Assembly (NCBI GenBank): GCA_037043455.1
Contig: JAWPHD010011523.1
Span: forward strand, 1-64,000
Length of the DNA stretch: 64,000 bases
Origin: Cyrtodaria siliqua
Taxonomy: Eukaryota; Mollusca; Bivalvia; Adapedonta; Hiatellidae
Direction: 5' to 3'
Shown: piece by piece, positions 47,162 to 58,070 of the stretch
Position numbering within the stretch: the first letter of the stretch is position 1
Layout: every line of letters starts with the position of its first letter
The notes under the pieces: model-generated
What the model saw: the letters and a program-made list of their open reading frames with translations, nothing else
Databases searched by the model: none
Told to the model about the DNA's origin: nothing
Program-made: the position numbers and the translations under genes

Positions 47162-47358
47162 CTAGCCCAAAAAGATTTTCGTTGTTTAGGAATGCGTAGT
47201 GCTGAGGTACTCATCACCCTGTGCATATTAGAAGCTGGCTTCATCAAGTTGTCATCGGAACACGGCGGCTGTTTGTCCAGGTCAGCTCTGTGATGGTAAC
47301 AACGGATAGGTGGCGCTGATGGCACATGGCGGGCAGATGGGCGTGCAGCAGCAGACAT
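47162..47358 (-). CDS. Candidate first coding exon, possibly an alternative PDE4 N-terminus
   Basis: On the minus strand an ATG at 47358-47356, preceded in frame by a TAA 21 bp upstream, opens 65 codons: MSAAARPSARHVPSAPPIRC at the start and ALRIPKQRKSFWA at the end. The stretch is clearly more GC-rich than its surroundings and has a coding-like residue mix (Pro, Ala, Arg, His). A donor, CTAG/GTATTT, sits at 47162/47161 right after FWA. Past it the frame turns AT-rich and stops at 47137. Isoform-specific N-termini of long PDE4 forms, as I recall them, carry an IPKQRR stretch before the common exon, and this gene strand agrees with the UCR1 exon 24.6 kb downstream. It could be an exon of another gene or a chance frame. 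The joining exon is not identified. Confidence 0.5.
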
Positions 47359-48405
47359 ATTGAACAGTTTTTTTTACTCTTGAGCAGGTCAAGTCAAGGA
47401 ATATTTGGGTGGTTTTGATATGTTTTATTATGTTATAAATATCTCTGATATGTTTCCTTGTTCCAACATTTTACAACACTTTTTATTTCTCCTCGACTGA
47501 GTCGAGTTAGGCAAGACTAGTAAATATGCTTGCAATTTCTAATTATTGAACATATTGTTTCCATTACCACATCTGGGAATGTAGTTTTACAGGAATTAGT
47601 TCTACGATTTGTTCATTCTGCAGTATCACAGTTTCAAAAATGCCAATAATGGCACTTACATAATAATTTCTTCATGCAATTCTTAAAATTCATTACAATT
47701 CTAGACTGATATTGTTTCAGATGGTTACAGTCACCGGCAACTGAAAAGTCCTGTATGTGCTCTTTGCTATTTTGTTGACATGTGTAAAGATGAATTTCTT
47801 ACAATCAACTTCACCTTAATATTACTTATCTCTGATAAAAACACTATTTCTGCTGAAACTGAATACATTTTGGGAACATAACCCTGTTCTACATCTCTTC
47901 ATGCTGTTCCTTTTGAATTGTCTCCCTTGCAGTTAAAGTTCTGTAGTAGCTGCCTGAAAAATATAAGGAGAAACAAATATTAAATATCATGCTGCTATAA
48001 AACGTACTGATTTCTTCAATAAATAACAGAAATATTTGTTTAAGACTGAGTTGGTAAAAATCTTAAATATATATATCATGGGTACAAAGCAAATTCTCTT
48101 ACACCTACTGCACTGGGTGTCCCTGATGATGATCATTCACTGCCAAATGCACCTATCCATATAACCTCAAGGAATGATTAAGGTGTTACAAACTTTCACA
48201 AGACATAACACTTGATGCTTGTGTGAATCTTCTCAAGATGCTTACAAAGGTTCCTGAGATGTGCATAACTTTCAGACTGAAAGTCTAAAATGGCATGCAA
48301 TTAAAGTACATGTACTTAATTTTTTTCTGTCTGGAATCTGCCTCTTATTGATATACTGATACTTATACAGTATGGGTAGATCATGAGGCATGTATGTGGT
48401 GATCT
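47359..48405. promoter_or_regulatory. Candidate 5' flank of the exon at 47162-47358
   Basis: If the exon is a first exon, its 5' UTR or promoter lies here on the minus strand. I see no TATA box, CpG island or other clear signal, so this is a positional label only. The DNA is AT-rich with no frame of note. Confidence 0.15.
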
Positions 48406-48560
48406 GAGCTCTCTCTCTCTCTCCCTCCCTCTCTCTTTTTCCCTCTCCCCACCTCTCTCTCTCTCCATTCTCTTTCTCTATTTTTCTCTTTCCCCACTTT
48501 CTCTTTCTTCTCTTCCTCTTTTTCTTTCTCATCCTTTCCCTTATCCATTCTTGTTTTCTA
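48406..48560. repeat. Polypyrimidine (CT-rich) tract
   Basis: CTCTCTCTCTCTCCCTCCCT and similar text for 150 bp, low complexity. The frames of 98 and 113 codons over it are artefacts. Confidence 0.9.
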
Positions 48561-49040
48561 ACTCTCACTATTTTTCTTGCTCTGGTCTTCTATTTGCTGA
48601 TAATCGATTCCTGATAAATATCTTCATAATTCCACTTTCAACAGCCATTACAAGTAATATATATACTGTCACTTACAAAACAAACTTAACCATAATCAAG
48701 GCGCATAGCAATGCAAGCTTTTAGCTTTCTTCTGGATCCTTTTATTTCACCATTTATTAGTAGTAGTATGCAAATTTAAACTGTACAAATTGTGAATAAA
48801 ATAAAGTTTAAATCATGCTAATAATTGCCACTCATATAGAGAACAAGAGCTGTCGGAGAACAGCGCAGCTCGACTATTCGATTTTTCAGAGAATAATAAA
48901 TTATATAGCTAGTATATACCACCAGAAAACAAGGCTAAAACAATGTGGGTTGGGGTTGGGGGCGCAACATAGCTATGTGTAAGAATTGATCAAAACTACA
49001 GAGAAATATGTAAAAATAAACAATATAAAAGAAGTTTTGA

Positions 49041-49071
<31 letters not shown>

Positions 49072-49098
49072 TGGGGGGTGGGGGGTGGGGGGGGGGGG
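49041..49098. repeat. Long G run
   Basis: About 30 consecutive G followed by further G runs split by single T. Strong G-quadruplex potential; length is unreliable in assemblies. The Pro-rich frame on the minus strand is an artefact. Confidence 0.9.
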
Positions 49099-49211
49099 TA
49101 GGAGGGGTGGTGAGGGCAATATATATGTGTAAGAAGCTATGTAATAATTCACCAAAACAAAAAAAAATATGTAAAAAAAAATAATTTAAAAATCGAGTTT
49201 TGAGTGGGGAT

Positions 49212-49800
49212 GACACTTTCCCTCAGCCTCGTCAGATGGGGACGTAAACCAGGCTGTCCGTGTATCGGTCTATCCTCCGAGCACGGGGGGGGGGGGGGGG
49301 GGGGGGGGAGGGGGGCGGGGGGAGAGAGAATTTCTATAGGTAACTGTAAATCACTGTCAGCCATACAATTTCATGAGCAAAGTGTGATATTCATTTTTTC
49401 TTCAGATTATTGGGACGCGGGGTGGGGGTGGGGGGTGGAGGGGAGAGGGGGAGGGGAGAGGGAGAATTGGGGGGGGGGGGGGCAGAGAATTTCTATAGGT
49501 AACTGTAAATCACTGTTACCCATAAAATTTCATGAGCAAAGTGTGATATTCATTTTTTCTTCAGGTTATTGGGACGCGGGGTGGGGGTGGGTCGTGGAGG
49601 GGAGAGGGGAGGGGAGAGGGAGAATTGGGGGGGGAGGGCAGAGAATTTCTATAGGTAACTGTAAATCACTAGGAATCTATTCGATAATAAGGGCAGTGCA
49701 GGTTCCCGGATTCCTATGTATCTTCCCCTCTCTCTGGGGCGGCTCTAAATAAACTATACAGTGTTGATGAGCCGTTAAACAACATTCAATTCAATTCAGC
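49212..49800 (+). mobile_element. 5'-truncated SINE, split by a G-rich tandem repeat, with 11-bp target duplication
   Basis: The target duplication TGAGTGGGGAT occurs at 49201-49211 and 49801-49811. The SINE starts at GACACTTTCCC, runs through CCGAGCAC near 49285, and resumes at AGGAATCTATTCGATAATAA (about 49669) to the end AACAACATTCAATTC. The tRNA-like head is missing. The G-rich units at 49286-49668 interrupt it. Confidence 0.85.
49286..49668. repeat. About 185-bp G-rich tandem units inside a SINE
   Basis: Two full units and part of a third. Each has a G-rich stretch of 20-60 bp, GAGAATTTCTATAGGTAACT, GTAAATCACTGT, TTTCATGAGCAAAGTGTGAT and CTTCAGNTTATTGGGACGCG. The plus-strand frame of 182 codons is an artefact. 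Confidence 0.85.
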
Positions 49801-50047
49801 TGAGTGGGGATGGGGGAGAGGCTGTGGGTGGAGAGAGCAACATATATGTGTAAGAAGCTATGTAAGAATTGACCAAAACAACACAGAAATATGGTAAAAC
49901 AAAATAAAAATAAAAATATTTCGAGTGGGGGGAGTGGGGGGTGGGGGGTGGAAACCAAAATTGCTTATGCAGCCCTTAAGATAATGCTATAAAGAAGCCC
50001 ATGGCAAATTTGGTTGTGCTAGGATAAGAAATGTAAGAGATATAGAC

Positions 50048-50959
50048 CAGGGCTTCTAAAATTATAAAATGCAAATAGGTCCAGGTAAGGTTTTTCATGC
50101 ATTTTTTCTGTTTAGTCATTTATATAGAGAACTATTTAAAATTTATGTTTGTATTATATTTGTATTATTTCTAACTTACTTTATCACAATTTGTACATTT
50201 TAATGACTGACATCAAGTCTTCGCTTTACTGAATGAATAATTTTCACTCAATATTAAAATTGTTGATCATTTGAGGAATTGAAACCGGAAGTGTCTAATA
50301 AACCGGAAGTCGCGTGAAGAATCACCATGGTAACCAATGTAATTTAGAGGCAGTCAAGTTCATTTGTCGGTTCTAACACTCTCACATCTTTGACCAAATT
50401 TTTTTTAATTAATGTCATTAATATTATACTGAAAGTTATTGTAAAAAAAAAATCAAACGAACAAGTAACACCGCTCGGTATTTTAATTTTTTTTAATGAC
50501 GCAAACAAATTTCAGTTCCAGCTTTGGCCACTTAAAAAAACAAACTGACACAAGCAAACAGGCTAACACCTTACGACTAACGGTATATCAAAGAAATTAT
50601 AGACGGTAACACTCGCTTTAGTGAACCGACAGAATGCGTGATATACTTTCTCTGATCACACATCAAAGCCATGCTACCTAGCTATAGACTCTTCTGGAAA
50701 ACTCCCTACTATCGTTAATGGTTTAGTCCAAATTGACCTACTTTCGCACAGCGAGTGACAAACAATCGTGTTATGGATCAAAGAATATTGCCGCATAGTT
50801 TAAGATATTAGAAGGAGGGTAAAGGGCAATTGTAGATTTTTTAACGACCGATAGATAAAATATCTGGACCGATTTAAACAGAGATTTTGAAAAGAAAAAC
50901 AGTCTGGAGAAACAGATTTTGGTCTGGGAACTGATAAACCGGCGATTTTAGAAGCCCTG
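50048..50959. mobile_element. 912-bp hAT-like non-autonomous element with 8-bp target duplication
   Basis: Ends CAGGGCTTCTAAAAT and ATTTTAGAAGCCCTG are perfect 15-bp inverted repeats. They are flanked by ATATAGAC at 50040-50047 and 50960-50967. A CAGGG start and an 8-bp duplication are hallmarks of hAT elements. The interior has no transposase frame. It sits inside the ACAAGAGCTG element. Confidence 0.9.
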
Positions 50960-51102
50960 ATATAGACTTGTAAACACAGCTTACACGCAAACCTTGATGT
51001 GGGACGCCGACGCCAACGCTGACGCCAACGCCGACGCCGACCCCGGTGTGATTACATAAGCTCTCTTATTCTTCGAATAGTCGAGCTAATAATAAATGAG
51101 TA

Positions 51103-51215
51103 TTTTCGTATTATGCCTGAGACTTCATATCAGTTTCAAGGCCGAGAGCTTTAGCTCAAGGGCTGATATGAGTCGAGGACCTGATTATAGGGTGTGATAT
51201 GAAAATACACATTTT
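51103..51215. repeat. Imperfect palindrome
   Basis: GTATTTTCGTATTATGCC pairs with GGTGTGATATGAAAATAC, and inside it TCATATCAG pairs with CTGATATGA, with GAGCTTTAGCTC at the centre. A long imperfect hairpin. Confidence 0.75.
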
Positions 51216-51410
51216 TTATCCTTTACTATAAAACGCACCAGAAGACAATACCTTTAATATCTCAATAATAACAATCAATAAATCAAAACAAATTTTATTC
51301 TGAACGAGACAAATATCTTGTCAATAACGACTGTAAATTTGGACGCTCTACTGGCTAACATGGCTCTTATAACATCGATGAAGCGAGTGACTGCAATTTA
51401 CGTTTTCTTG

Positions 51411-52291
51411 AAATTTTGGGCAAAATACAGGATTTTTAACTAAATCAAGGGCCATAACTAAAGAATCTGGTAAAGTTTGGTAAAGATCAGATGAAAAATG
51501 AAGGCCCTTAGATCAGTAACTGTATTAACAAGGCAAAATATAGCATTTTTAACTAAAAAAAGAGCCATAACTTCTCTGTTACTGGTCCGATCTGGCTAGT
51601 TTTCGAACTTCGCCAATAAAGCTAAAAAAACAAAAAAAATATATAGGTATATTAAAAAAAAATCAAAAAAATCAATCAATTAAAATACTTACAAAAAATA
51701 ATTCTATAAAAAACAAAAAAAAATAAAAAAAAAATAAAAAAATAAATAATAATACGGTATTAAAAAAGAGTCATACAATCTGGTAAAGTTTGGCAAAGAT
51801 CAGATGCAAAATGAAGGCCTTATCGTATTAACGAGGCAAATTATAGCATCTTTAACTAAATCAAGGCCCATAACTCCACTGTTACTGGTCCGATCTGGCT
51901 GGTTTTCAAACTTGTCCAAGCTTTCATTGACATTAACAATCTGATAAAGTTTGGTAAAGATCGGATGAAAAATGAAGGCAGCATCGTCTTAACGAGGCAA
52001 AATATAGCATTTTTAACTCTAATCAAGGGCCATAACTCCACTGTTACTGGTCCAATATGGCTGGTTTTCGAACATTTTCGAGCTTTCATTGACCTTAACA
52101 ATCTGATAAAGTTTGGTAAAGATCGGATGAACAATGAAGCATTTATAGCATTTTTAACTAAATCAAGGGCCATAACTCCACTGTTACTGGTCCAATATGG
52201 CTGGTTTTCGAACTTGTCCGAGCTTTTATTGATATTAACAACTCGGCATCCCATAAGCTCTGCTGGCCTTCGACCAGTAAAGCTAAAAATC
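51411..52291. mobile_element. Element(s) with AAGGGCCATAACTC units, right end GCTAAAAA
   Basis: About five units of roughly 170 bp with TTTTTAACTAAATCAAGGGC, CTGTTACTGGTCCGATCTGG and AAGTTTGGTAAAGATCGGAT. One right end, AATAAAGCTAAAAAAAC, is near 51620; another, CTTCGACCAGTAAAGCTAAA, ends at 52291. The A-rich stretch 51620-51770 separates two parts. The left end (ACAAGAG) is not seen. Confidence 0.75.
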
Positions 52292-52970
52292 TTTCAAATC
52301 AGCCGTCTCCAACGGTACCAGTCGGCATATAATAAGTCCATACATTAAAGGTATTGTATACTGGTGCGTTAGCTGTTTGGTTCAGTATATTTATCATATA
52401 CTTCAGCAATGACTTTGTTGAACTGTCAACTTCAGCTCACTCACCTGCCTTTTTTTCAGACAGAATAAAACAATGTTATTAATAGATCTAGTCCATTCTG
52501 ACTTGTTCCAGTGGTACACACTTTTTCCCCCTGAAACTTGATTCAAAATGAATGCCATTAAATTTGAAATTGTCTAATTAAGAAAATGAATGGTGGTTTT
52601 ATTATACTAAATTGATTACTTTATCCACCGATAATGATTTTATAGCCAAAAATATGGCACGAAACATCAAATGAAATGCAGACGAGAAACCATATGCATG
52701 ACAAATCGTATACAATCGTAACTAATCTGTAATTTCCGTATCACTCCAGTAAAATAGTCGAGGTCAGATACGCATCTGCCCGGACATAATTGGAAAAAAG
52801 GTTCGGTTATTTACGTTGTTTTCCATAATATGACTTGTTTATGATGTGATTAAGCTTTATTGCCCGGCATCTAAATCCTGATTGATATGATTAGCTAGGT
52901 CTAGGAAGTATGTGTTAAACGAAAATACTGTTAATTATACATAATTACAACTACATGATAATATAGTTAA
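52292..52970. other. Spacer, no feature seen
   Basis: AT-rich unique DNA without recognised signals. Confidence 0.5.
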
Positions 52971-52974
52971 TTAA

Positions 52975-53436
52975 AGGGAATGTAGGCATTTAGCCAAACA
53001 ATCTTTTGTATTGAGAGTTCTGAAAAACCTGGAAAAAGGGTGTAAGATTGGTCAAAATCAGATGATAAACAAAGAAGATATGACCTTTTGAAGGTTGTTA
53101 AATACTTTCGAAAACAATTATGACATCATACTTCCAAATTACAATATTTGTAATATTTATAAATATGATAATTTAAATGAAAGAAAAATCATAGCTGGTA
53201 CTGTATGAAAAATAAGTATACTAAATAATGCATTAGCAGCTGATCAGTTCAGGGTTTTGCATTAATTTGCAATGATTTTCTGTGCTTGAAATGATTTTAA
53301 TTTTCTATGCCAGGTTAGTAAGTACTAGGATGTCATTATAGCTCTCAAAATGGCAGCATATCCTTTTTAGAACATTCAAATCCTTTTTCCAAATTGTTTA
53401 GAACTCTCAATAAAAATAATGATGCCTAAGTTCTCT
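52975..53436. mobile_element. 462-bp TTAA-flanked MITE with long TIRs
   Basis: TTAA at 52971-52974 and 53437-53440. The left end (AGGGAATGTAGGCAT, TATTGAGAGTTCTGAAAAAC, TGGAAAAAGG) and the reverse complement of the right end (AGAGAACTTAGGCAT, TATTGAGAGTTCTAAACAAT, TGGAAAAAGG) match over about 70 bp with indels. Different family from the AGGGACAC MITEs but the same target type. Confidence 0.82.
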
Positions 53437-53514
53437 TTAATAATAACCACTATTATGAACATACAGTTAAATACACACACATTTTGTACAGAACATTTGC
53501 ACCTACTTGTTACA

Positions 53515-53705
53515 AAACACTACCACTATTACTACTTCCATACAAATGTTGCAGTTTCCTTGTACAAAGTGATGAATAAAACACTACCACTATTACTACT
53601 GCCATACAAAAGTTGCAGTTTCCTTGTACAAAGTGATGAATAAAACACTACCACTATTACTGCTTCCATACAAATGTTGCAGTTTCCTTGTACAAAGTGA
53701 CAAAA
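53515..53705. repeat. 64-bp tandem repeat, three copies
   Basis: TACCACTATTACTACTTCCA starts at 53521, 53585 and 53649, followed each time by GCAGTTTCCTTGTACAAAGT. Confidence 0.95.
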
Positions 53706-54340
53706 TCATGATAGAGATATTCCAAGAAAAGATCCTTGTGGAATACAAATGTTACAATAATTGCCTTCTGGATAGTGGCATCTCCCACTGGCAAATAACG
53801 AAGCTTTATGAAAGCCGAACTTAAATTTGATTTGTTGTCAAAGAAGAGATTATCTGCGCCAATTAAATGAGCATAATAGACTTCATACAAGTTTTAAACA
53901 AGGCGGCATGACTTTAATATAATGCTGTTTTCTCATTACAGGGTTTATCACTGTTTTTGTTAGTCCATTTATTTATGCATTAAAGACTTTATCAGCCAGT
54001 GATGTTAACAAACCAGAGATTCAAACCTGTTTAGTATACTGCTGAGCTCCCTTACACAGACCCACGTGCTTTACTCAGCTATCCTTAATCGGAACATAGA
54101 TGTATAGTGTATTTTAACACTTGCAAACCTTTACTCAGTCTTTTTTGGCTTTTAACTCGCAACTTGCTTTTTGTAATTCGCAACTCGCTTTTTTTTAACT
54201 CGCAACTCGAAACTCAACAAAAAGAAATCCTTGGCATAAATACTCCTGATAGTAATCAAATGGACACCAAACACATGGCATGAGTTCCTTCCCAGAGAAT
54301 GGTAAAATGCTTTGTAACATAAATCTACCTTTACAAAATG
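53706..54340. other. Spacer
   Basis: Short AACTCGCAACT repeats near 54155-54215. No supported gene. Confidence 0.5.
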
Positions 54341-54344
54341 TTTG

Positions 54345-55700
54345 ACCCTTCACTATGGAACTGAAGAAGCCAATGGACTAATTACCTACCAGGAACCCAA
54401 TGGACCTATTATCTTCCAGGAAGCCAATGAACCAATAACCTACCAGGAATTCAATGGACTCATCTTCCAGGAACCTAATGGACCTATTATCTTCCAGGAA
54501 CTCAATGGACCTATCACCTACCAGGAACCCAATGGACCCTTTAACTTCCAGGAACCCAATGGACCCTTTACCTTACAGAAACCCAACAGACCTGTTACCT
54601 ACCATGAACCCAATGGACCCTTTACTTACCAGGAACTCAATGGACCCATTACCTACCAGGAACCTAACGTACCCATTACCTACCAGGAATCCAATGGACC
54701 TATTACCTACCACAAACCTGAGGGACCCATTACCTACCTGGAACCCAATGGACATGTTACCTAAGAGGAACCCAATGACATTACCTAACAGGAACCCAAT
54801 GGACCTGTTACCTACAAGGAACCCAATGGACCCATTACTTACCAGGAACCCAATGGACCATTATCTTACAGGAACCCAATGGACACCTTAACTACCAGGA
54901 ACCCAATAGACCCATTACTTACCAGGAACCCAATGGACCATTACCTAACAGGAACCCAATGGACACCTTAACTACCAGGAACCCAATGGACACATTACTT
55001 ACCAGGAACCTAATGGACCATTATCTTACAGGAACCCAATGGACACCTTAACTACCAGGTATTTAATAGAACCATTACCTTCAAGGAACCCAATGGACCC
55101 ATTACCTACCAGGAACCCATGTACTCATTACCTATTAGGTACCCAATGGACCCATTACCTACCAGGAACCCAATGGACCCATTACCTACCAGGAACCCAT
55201 GTACCCATCACCTATTAGGTATCCAATGGACCCATTACCTACCAGGAACCCAAGAGACCCATTACCTACCAGGAACCCATGTACCCATTACCTATTAGGT
55301 ACCCAATGGACCCATTACCTACCAGGAACCCAAGAGACCCATTACCTACATGAACTCAAAGGACACCTTACTACCAGGAACCCAATGGACACCTTAACTA
55401 CCAGGAACCCAATGGACACCTTAACTACCAGGAACCAAATGGACCCATTACTTACCAGAAACCCAATGGATCCATTATCTTGCAGGAACCCAATGGACAC
55501 CTTAACTACCAGGAATTTAATAGAACCATTACCTACCTGGAACCCAACAGACCTGTTACCTACTACGAACTTGATGGACCTGTTACCTACAAGGAACCCA
55601 GTGGACCCTTTACCAACCAGGAACCCAATGGACCTGTTATTTACAACAAATACAATGGATCGCTAACCTACCACGAACCCAATGGACCTCTAATTTACCA
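54345..55700. repeat. 27-bp minisatellite, about 45 copies
   Basis: GGACCCATTACCTACCAGGA plus ACCCAAT. The period of nine codons keeps several frames open for 140-155 codons (for example ITYQEPNGP). Higher-order blocks recur, e.g. CACCTTAACTACCAGGAACC followed by ACTTACCAGGAAC. No signal peptide, start context or flanking domain supports a protein. Confidence 0.93.
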
Positions 55701-55900
55701 TAAACCAAGAGTTTGGCTACTGCATGACAGAAAACAATCCATTCTCTGGTCCTATAACACCTGACAGGAACAGTTCTGCAGTTGTATTATCTACTCTACT
55801 CACTATTGATCATAAATAGGGAAAAAATTGTCATAAATACAGATAAAACAGAAGTAATGCTTATAGCAGAATCATCAAAAGAGATTCATCTCTTAAAAAT
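55701..55900. other. Spacer
   Basis: Nothing recognised. Confidence 0.5.
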
Positions 55901-55901
55901 G

Positions 55902-56000
55902 ACAAGAGGCCCAAGAGGGCCTGTAGACACTCCACTGTGAAAAACAGCTTTTATCAGGAGATCAGGAGAAGTAGTCGGTACAAAGCTTGTGTTACCCGCT
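55902..56000. mobile_element. Left-end fragment of an ACAAGAGGCCC element
   Basis: ACAAGAGGCCCAAGAGGGCC with its hairpin, as at 45743, then GAGAAGTAGTCGGTACAAA. No right end found. Confidence 0.6.
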
Positions 56001-56805
56001 ATAAACATGTGATGATTTGTTGCAAAACTGTTACTGGTTTTATTTTCTTGTATATTTTAGTACAAGAGAATGAAAGCCATAATTGTCAAGTTGATCATGA
56101 AAAATTGTAATCGATTGATCAGATCAAAAGCATAACTGATCGATGAAATCTCACGGAATTCTAACCCTCCTCCCGGCCCCACGTAATTGTATGAAAAACT
56201 CCCGTAAAATTGCTAAAATGGATTTTTCGAAAATCATCGGTCTTATTTCCTTTGTTTAGTAAGCACTATTCTATTCTATTGTCTAACGAGTCGATCACTT
56301 GACGCATTGTTTACCTGTATTTGATCTGGATGGATCGATGGCCTGGGGGGAAAAGTGTTATTTGCAAACAGTTTATTGGCTTAATTGATCTTATCAAAGG
56401 ATTAGCAGCACACTTATGAAGTATTTAATGATGTCTGTAATTAAACAGGTTCGATACAAATTAAAACAAATTGCCTGTGTCATTTATTCAGAAGTAGAAA
56501 ATGAATGTTTGACGCAGTAATCATCGAATAGCGAAAACGAAAGTAGACTTTGTCGGCGTGAATTTGGTGAGAATGTTTGATTTAATTAAAACAATTAATG
56601 AATTTTATAAAGATTTTACTTCAAATAAAGTTCCGTGATTGACGTACGTTGCTTTTGTTCGATGTTTTTATGTTTGATTTAAGTTTTTAGTTGAAAAAAA
56701 AAGAAAGGTGTTGGTTGCTTTTGTTCAATGTTTGTACTTTGTCTTTGACCAAATTAAAAATTGGAAATATTAAATTAAAAAATGAATTAATAAAAAGTAA
56801 AAGAA
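56001..56805. other. Spacer, no feature seen
   Basis: AT-rich unique DNA. Confidence 0.5.
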
Positions 56806-58070
56806 ACAAGAGGGGAATGACCTTGAAGCTCTACTGATTGATTTTGATTTCAGGAAGTAGTCGCTACAGACTTGTTTTTTTGAAAATCTATTTTTAGCCG
56901 TGGCGGCCGACCTGAAAATTTTGCTAGGATCAATTAGACATCAAGAGCAACGTTCCTGTGAAGTTTCATGAAAATCCGTCAAGTAGTTTCAGAGGAGTAG
57001 TCGCTACAAGTTTTCATTATATAACTCTATGTAAACAAAGATGGCCGCTAGCAGCCATGTTTAACGTCGAATCAAAACGATTTTCGACAAGGACCAATAT
57101 CATGTCATACTGATCATTTTAGAAAAAGTCCCATATCAATATCTCTTATAGTTTTCATGAAGTAGTCGCTACAAACTTATTTATTTTAAATCTATTTTTA
57201 GCTGTGGTGGCCATCTTGAATTTCCGGCCGACCTGAAATTTTTCTAGGATCAACTGGACATCAAGAGCAACATTCCTGTGAAGTTTCCTGAACAACTGTC
57301 AAGTAGTTTCAGAGGAGTAGTCGCTACACGTTTTTACTATATAACTCTATGTAACCAAAGATGGCCACTGGCAGCCATGTTTAACGTTGAATCAAAAAAG
57401 ATTCGACAAGGATCAACATCATGTCATGCTGATCATTTTAGAAAAAGTCCCATATCAATATCACTTATAGTTTTCAAGAAGTAGTCGCTACAAACTTATT
57501 TTTTAAAAATCTATTTTTAGCTGTGACGGCCATCTTGAATTTCTGTCAGATCTGAAATTTTGCTAGGATCAATGAGACATCAACAGCAACATTCCTGTAA
57601 AGTTTCATGAAAATCCGCCAAGTAGTTTCAGAGGAGTAGTCGCTACAAGTTTTTACTATATAACTCTATGTAAACAAAGATGGCCGCTGGCAGCCATGTT
57701 TAACGTCGAATCAAAACGATTTTCGACAAGGACCAACATCATGTCATGCTGATCATTTTAGAAAAAGTCCCATATCAATATCACTTATAGTTTTCAAGAA
57801 GTAGTCGCTACAAACTTGTATTTTAAAACTCTATTTTTAGCTTTGGAGGCCATCTTGGATTTCACATCAACATGAATTTTTGCTAGGATCAACTAGACTT
57901 TATGGGCAACATTTCTGTAAAGTTTCATGAATATCCATCCAGTAGTTTCAGAGGAGTAGTCGCTACAAATAAAAGTTTACGGACAGACGAACGGGCGGAC
58001 GGACGGACGGACAGATGGACGCCGCACCACGGCATAAGCTCTGCTGATCTCTGATCAGTCGAGCTAAAAA
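56806..58070. mobile_element. ACAAGAGG(TCA) element, copy 3
   Basis: ACAAGAGGGGAATGACCTTG (palindrome decayed on its left half), AGCTCTACTGATTGAT, four internal units as in 28179-29460, GGACGGACGGACGGACAG and the right end CTGATCAGTCGAGCTAAAAA. Confidence 0.87.

Larger units (their letters stand above)
48843..51087. mobile_element. ACAAGAGCTGTCGG element hosting other insertions
   Basis: ACAAGAG, then the hairpin GCTGTCGGAGAACAGC, then AGCTCGACTATTCG (48867-48880). The right end has TCGAATAGTCGAGCT (51073-51087), the inverted partner, then AATAATAA. Internal units (GTAAGAAGCTATGTAAGAAT, AGAAATATGTAAAA) recur at 48980, 49130 and 49850. It has been invaded by a SINE with G-rich repeats (49212-49800) and a hAT-like element (50048-50959). 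CGACGCC repeats lie near the right end. Confidence 0.82.

Noticed and set aside
48272..48568. Arg/Glu-rich frame on the minus strand
   Set aside because: Reverse complement of a CT-rich low-complexity tract.
48935..49752. Pro-rich and Gly-rich frames
   Set aside because: Translations of G runs and G-rich tandem units.
54342..55764. Repeat protein with ITYQEPNGP units
   Set aside because: Several overlapping frames of the same array are open because the unit is 27 bp; frame breaks at indels are not avoided.
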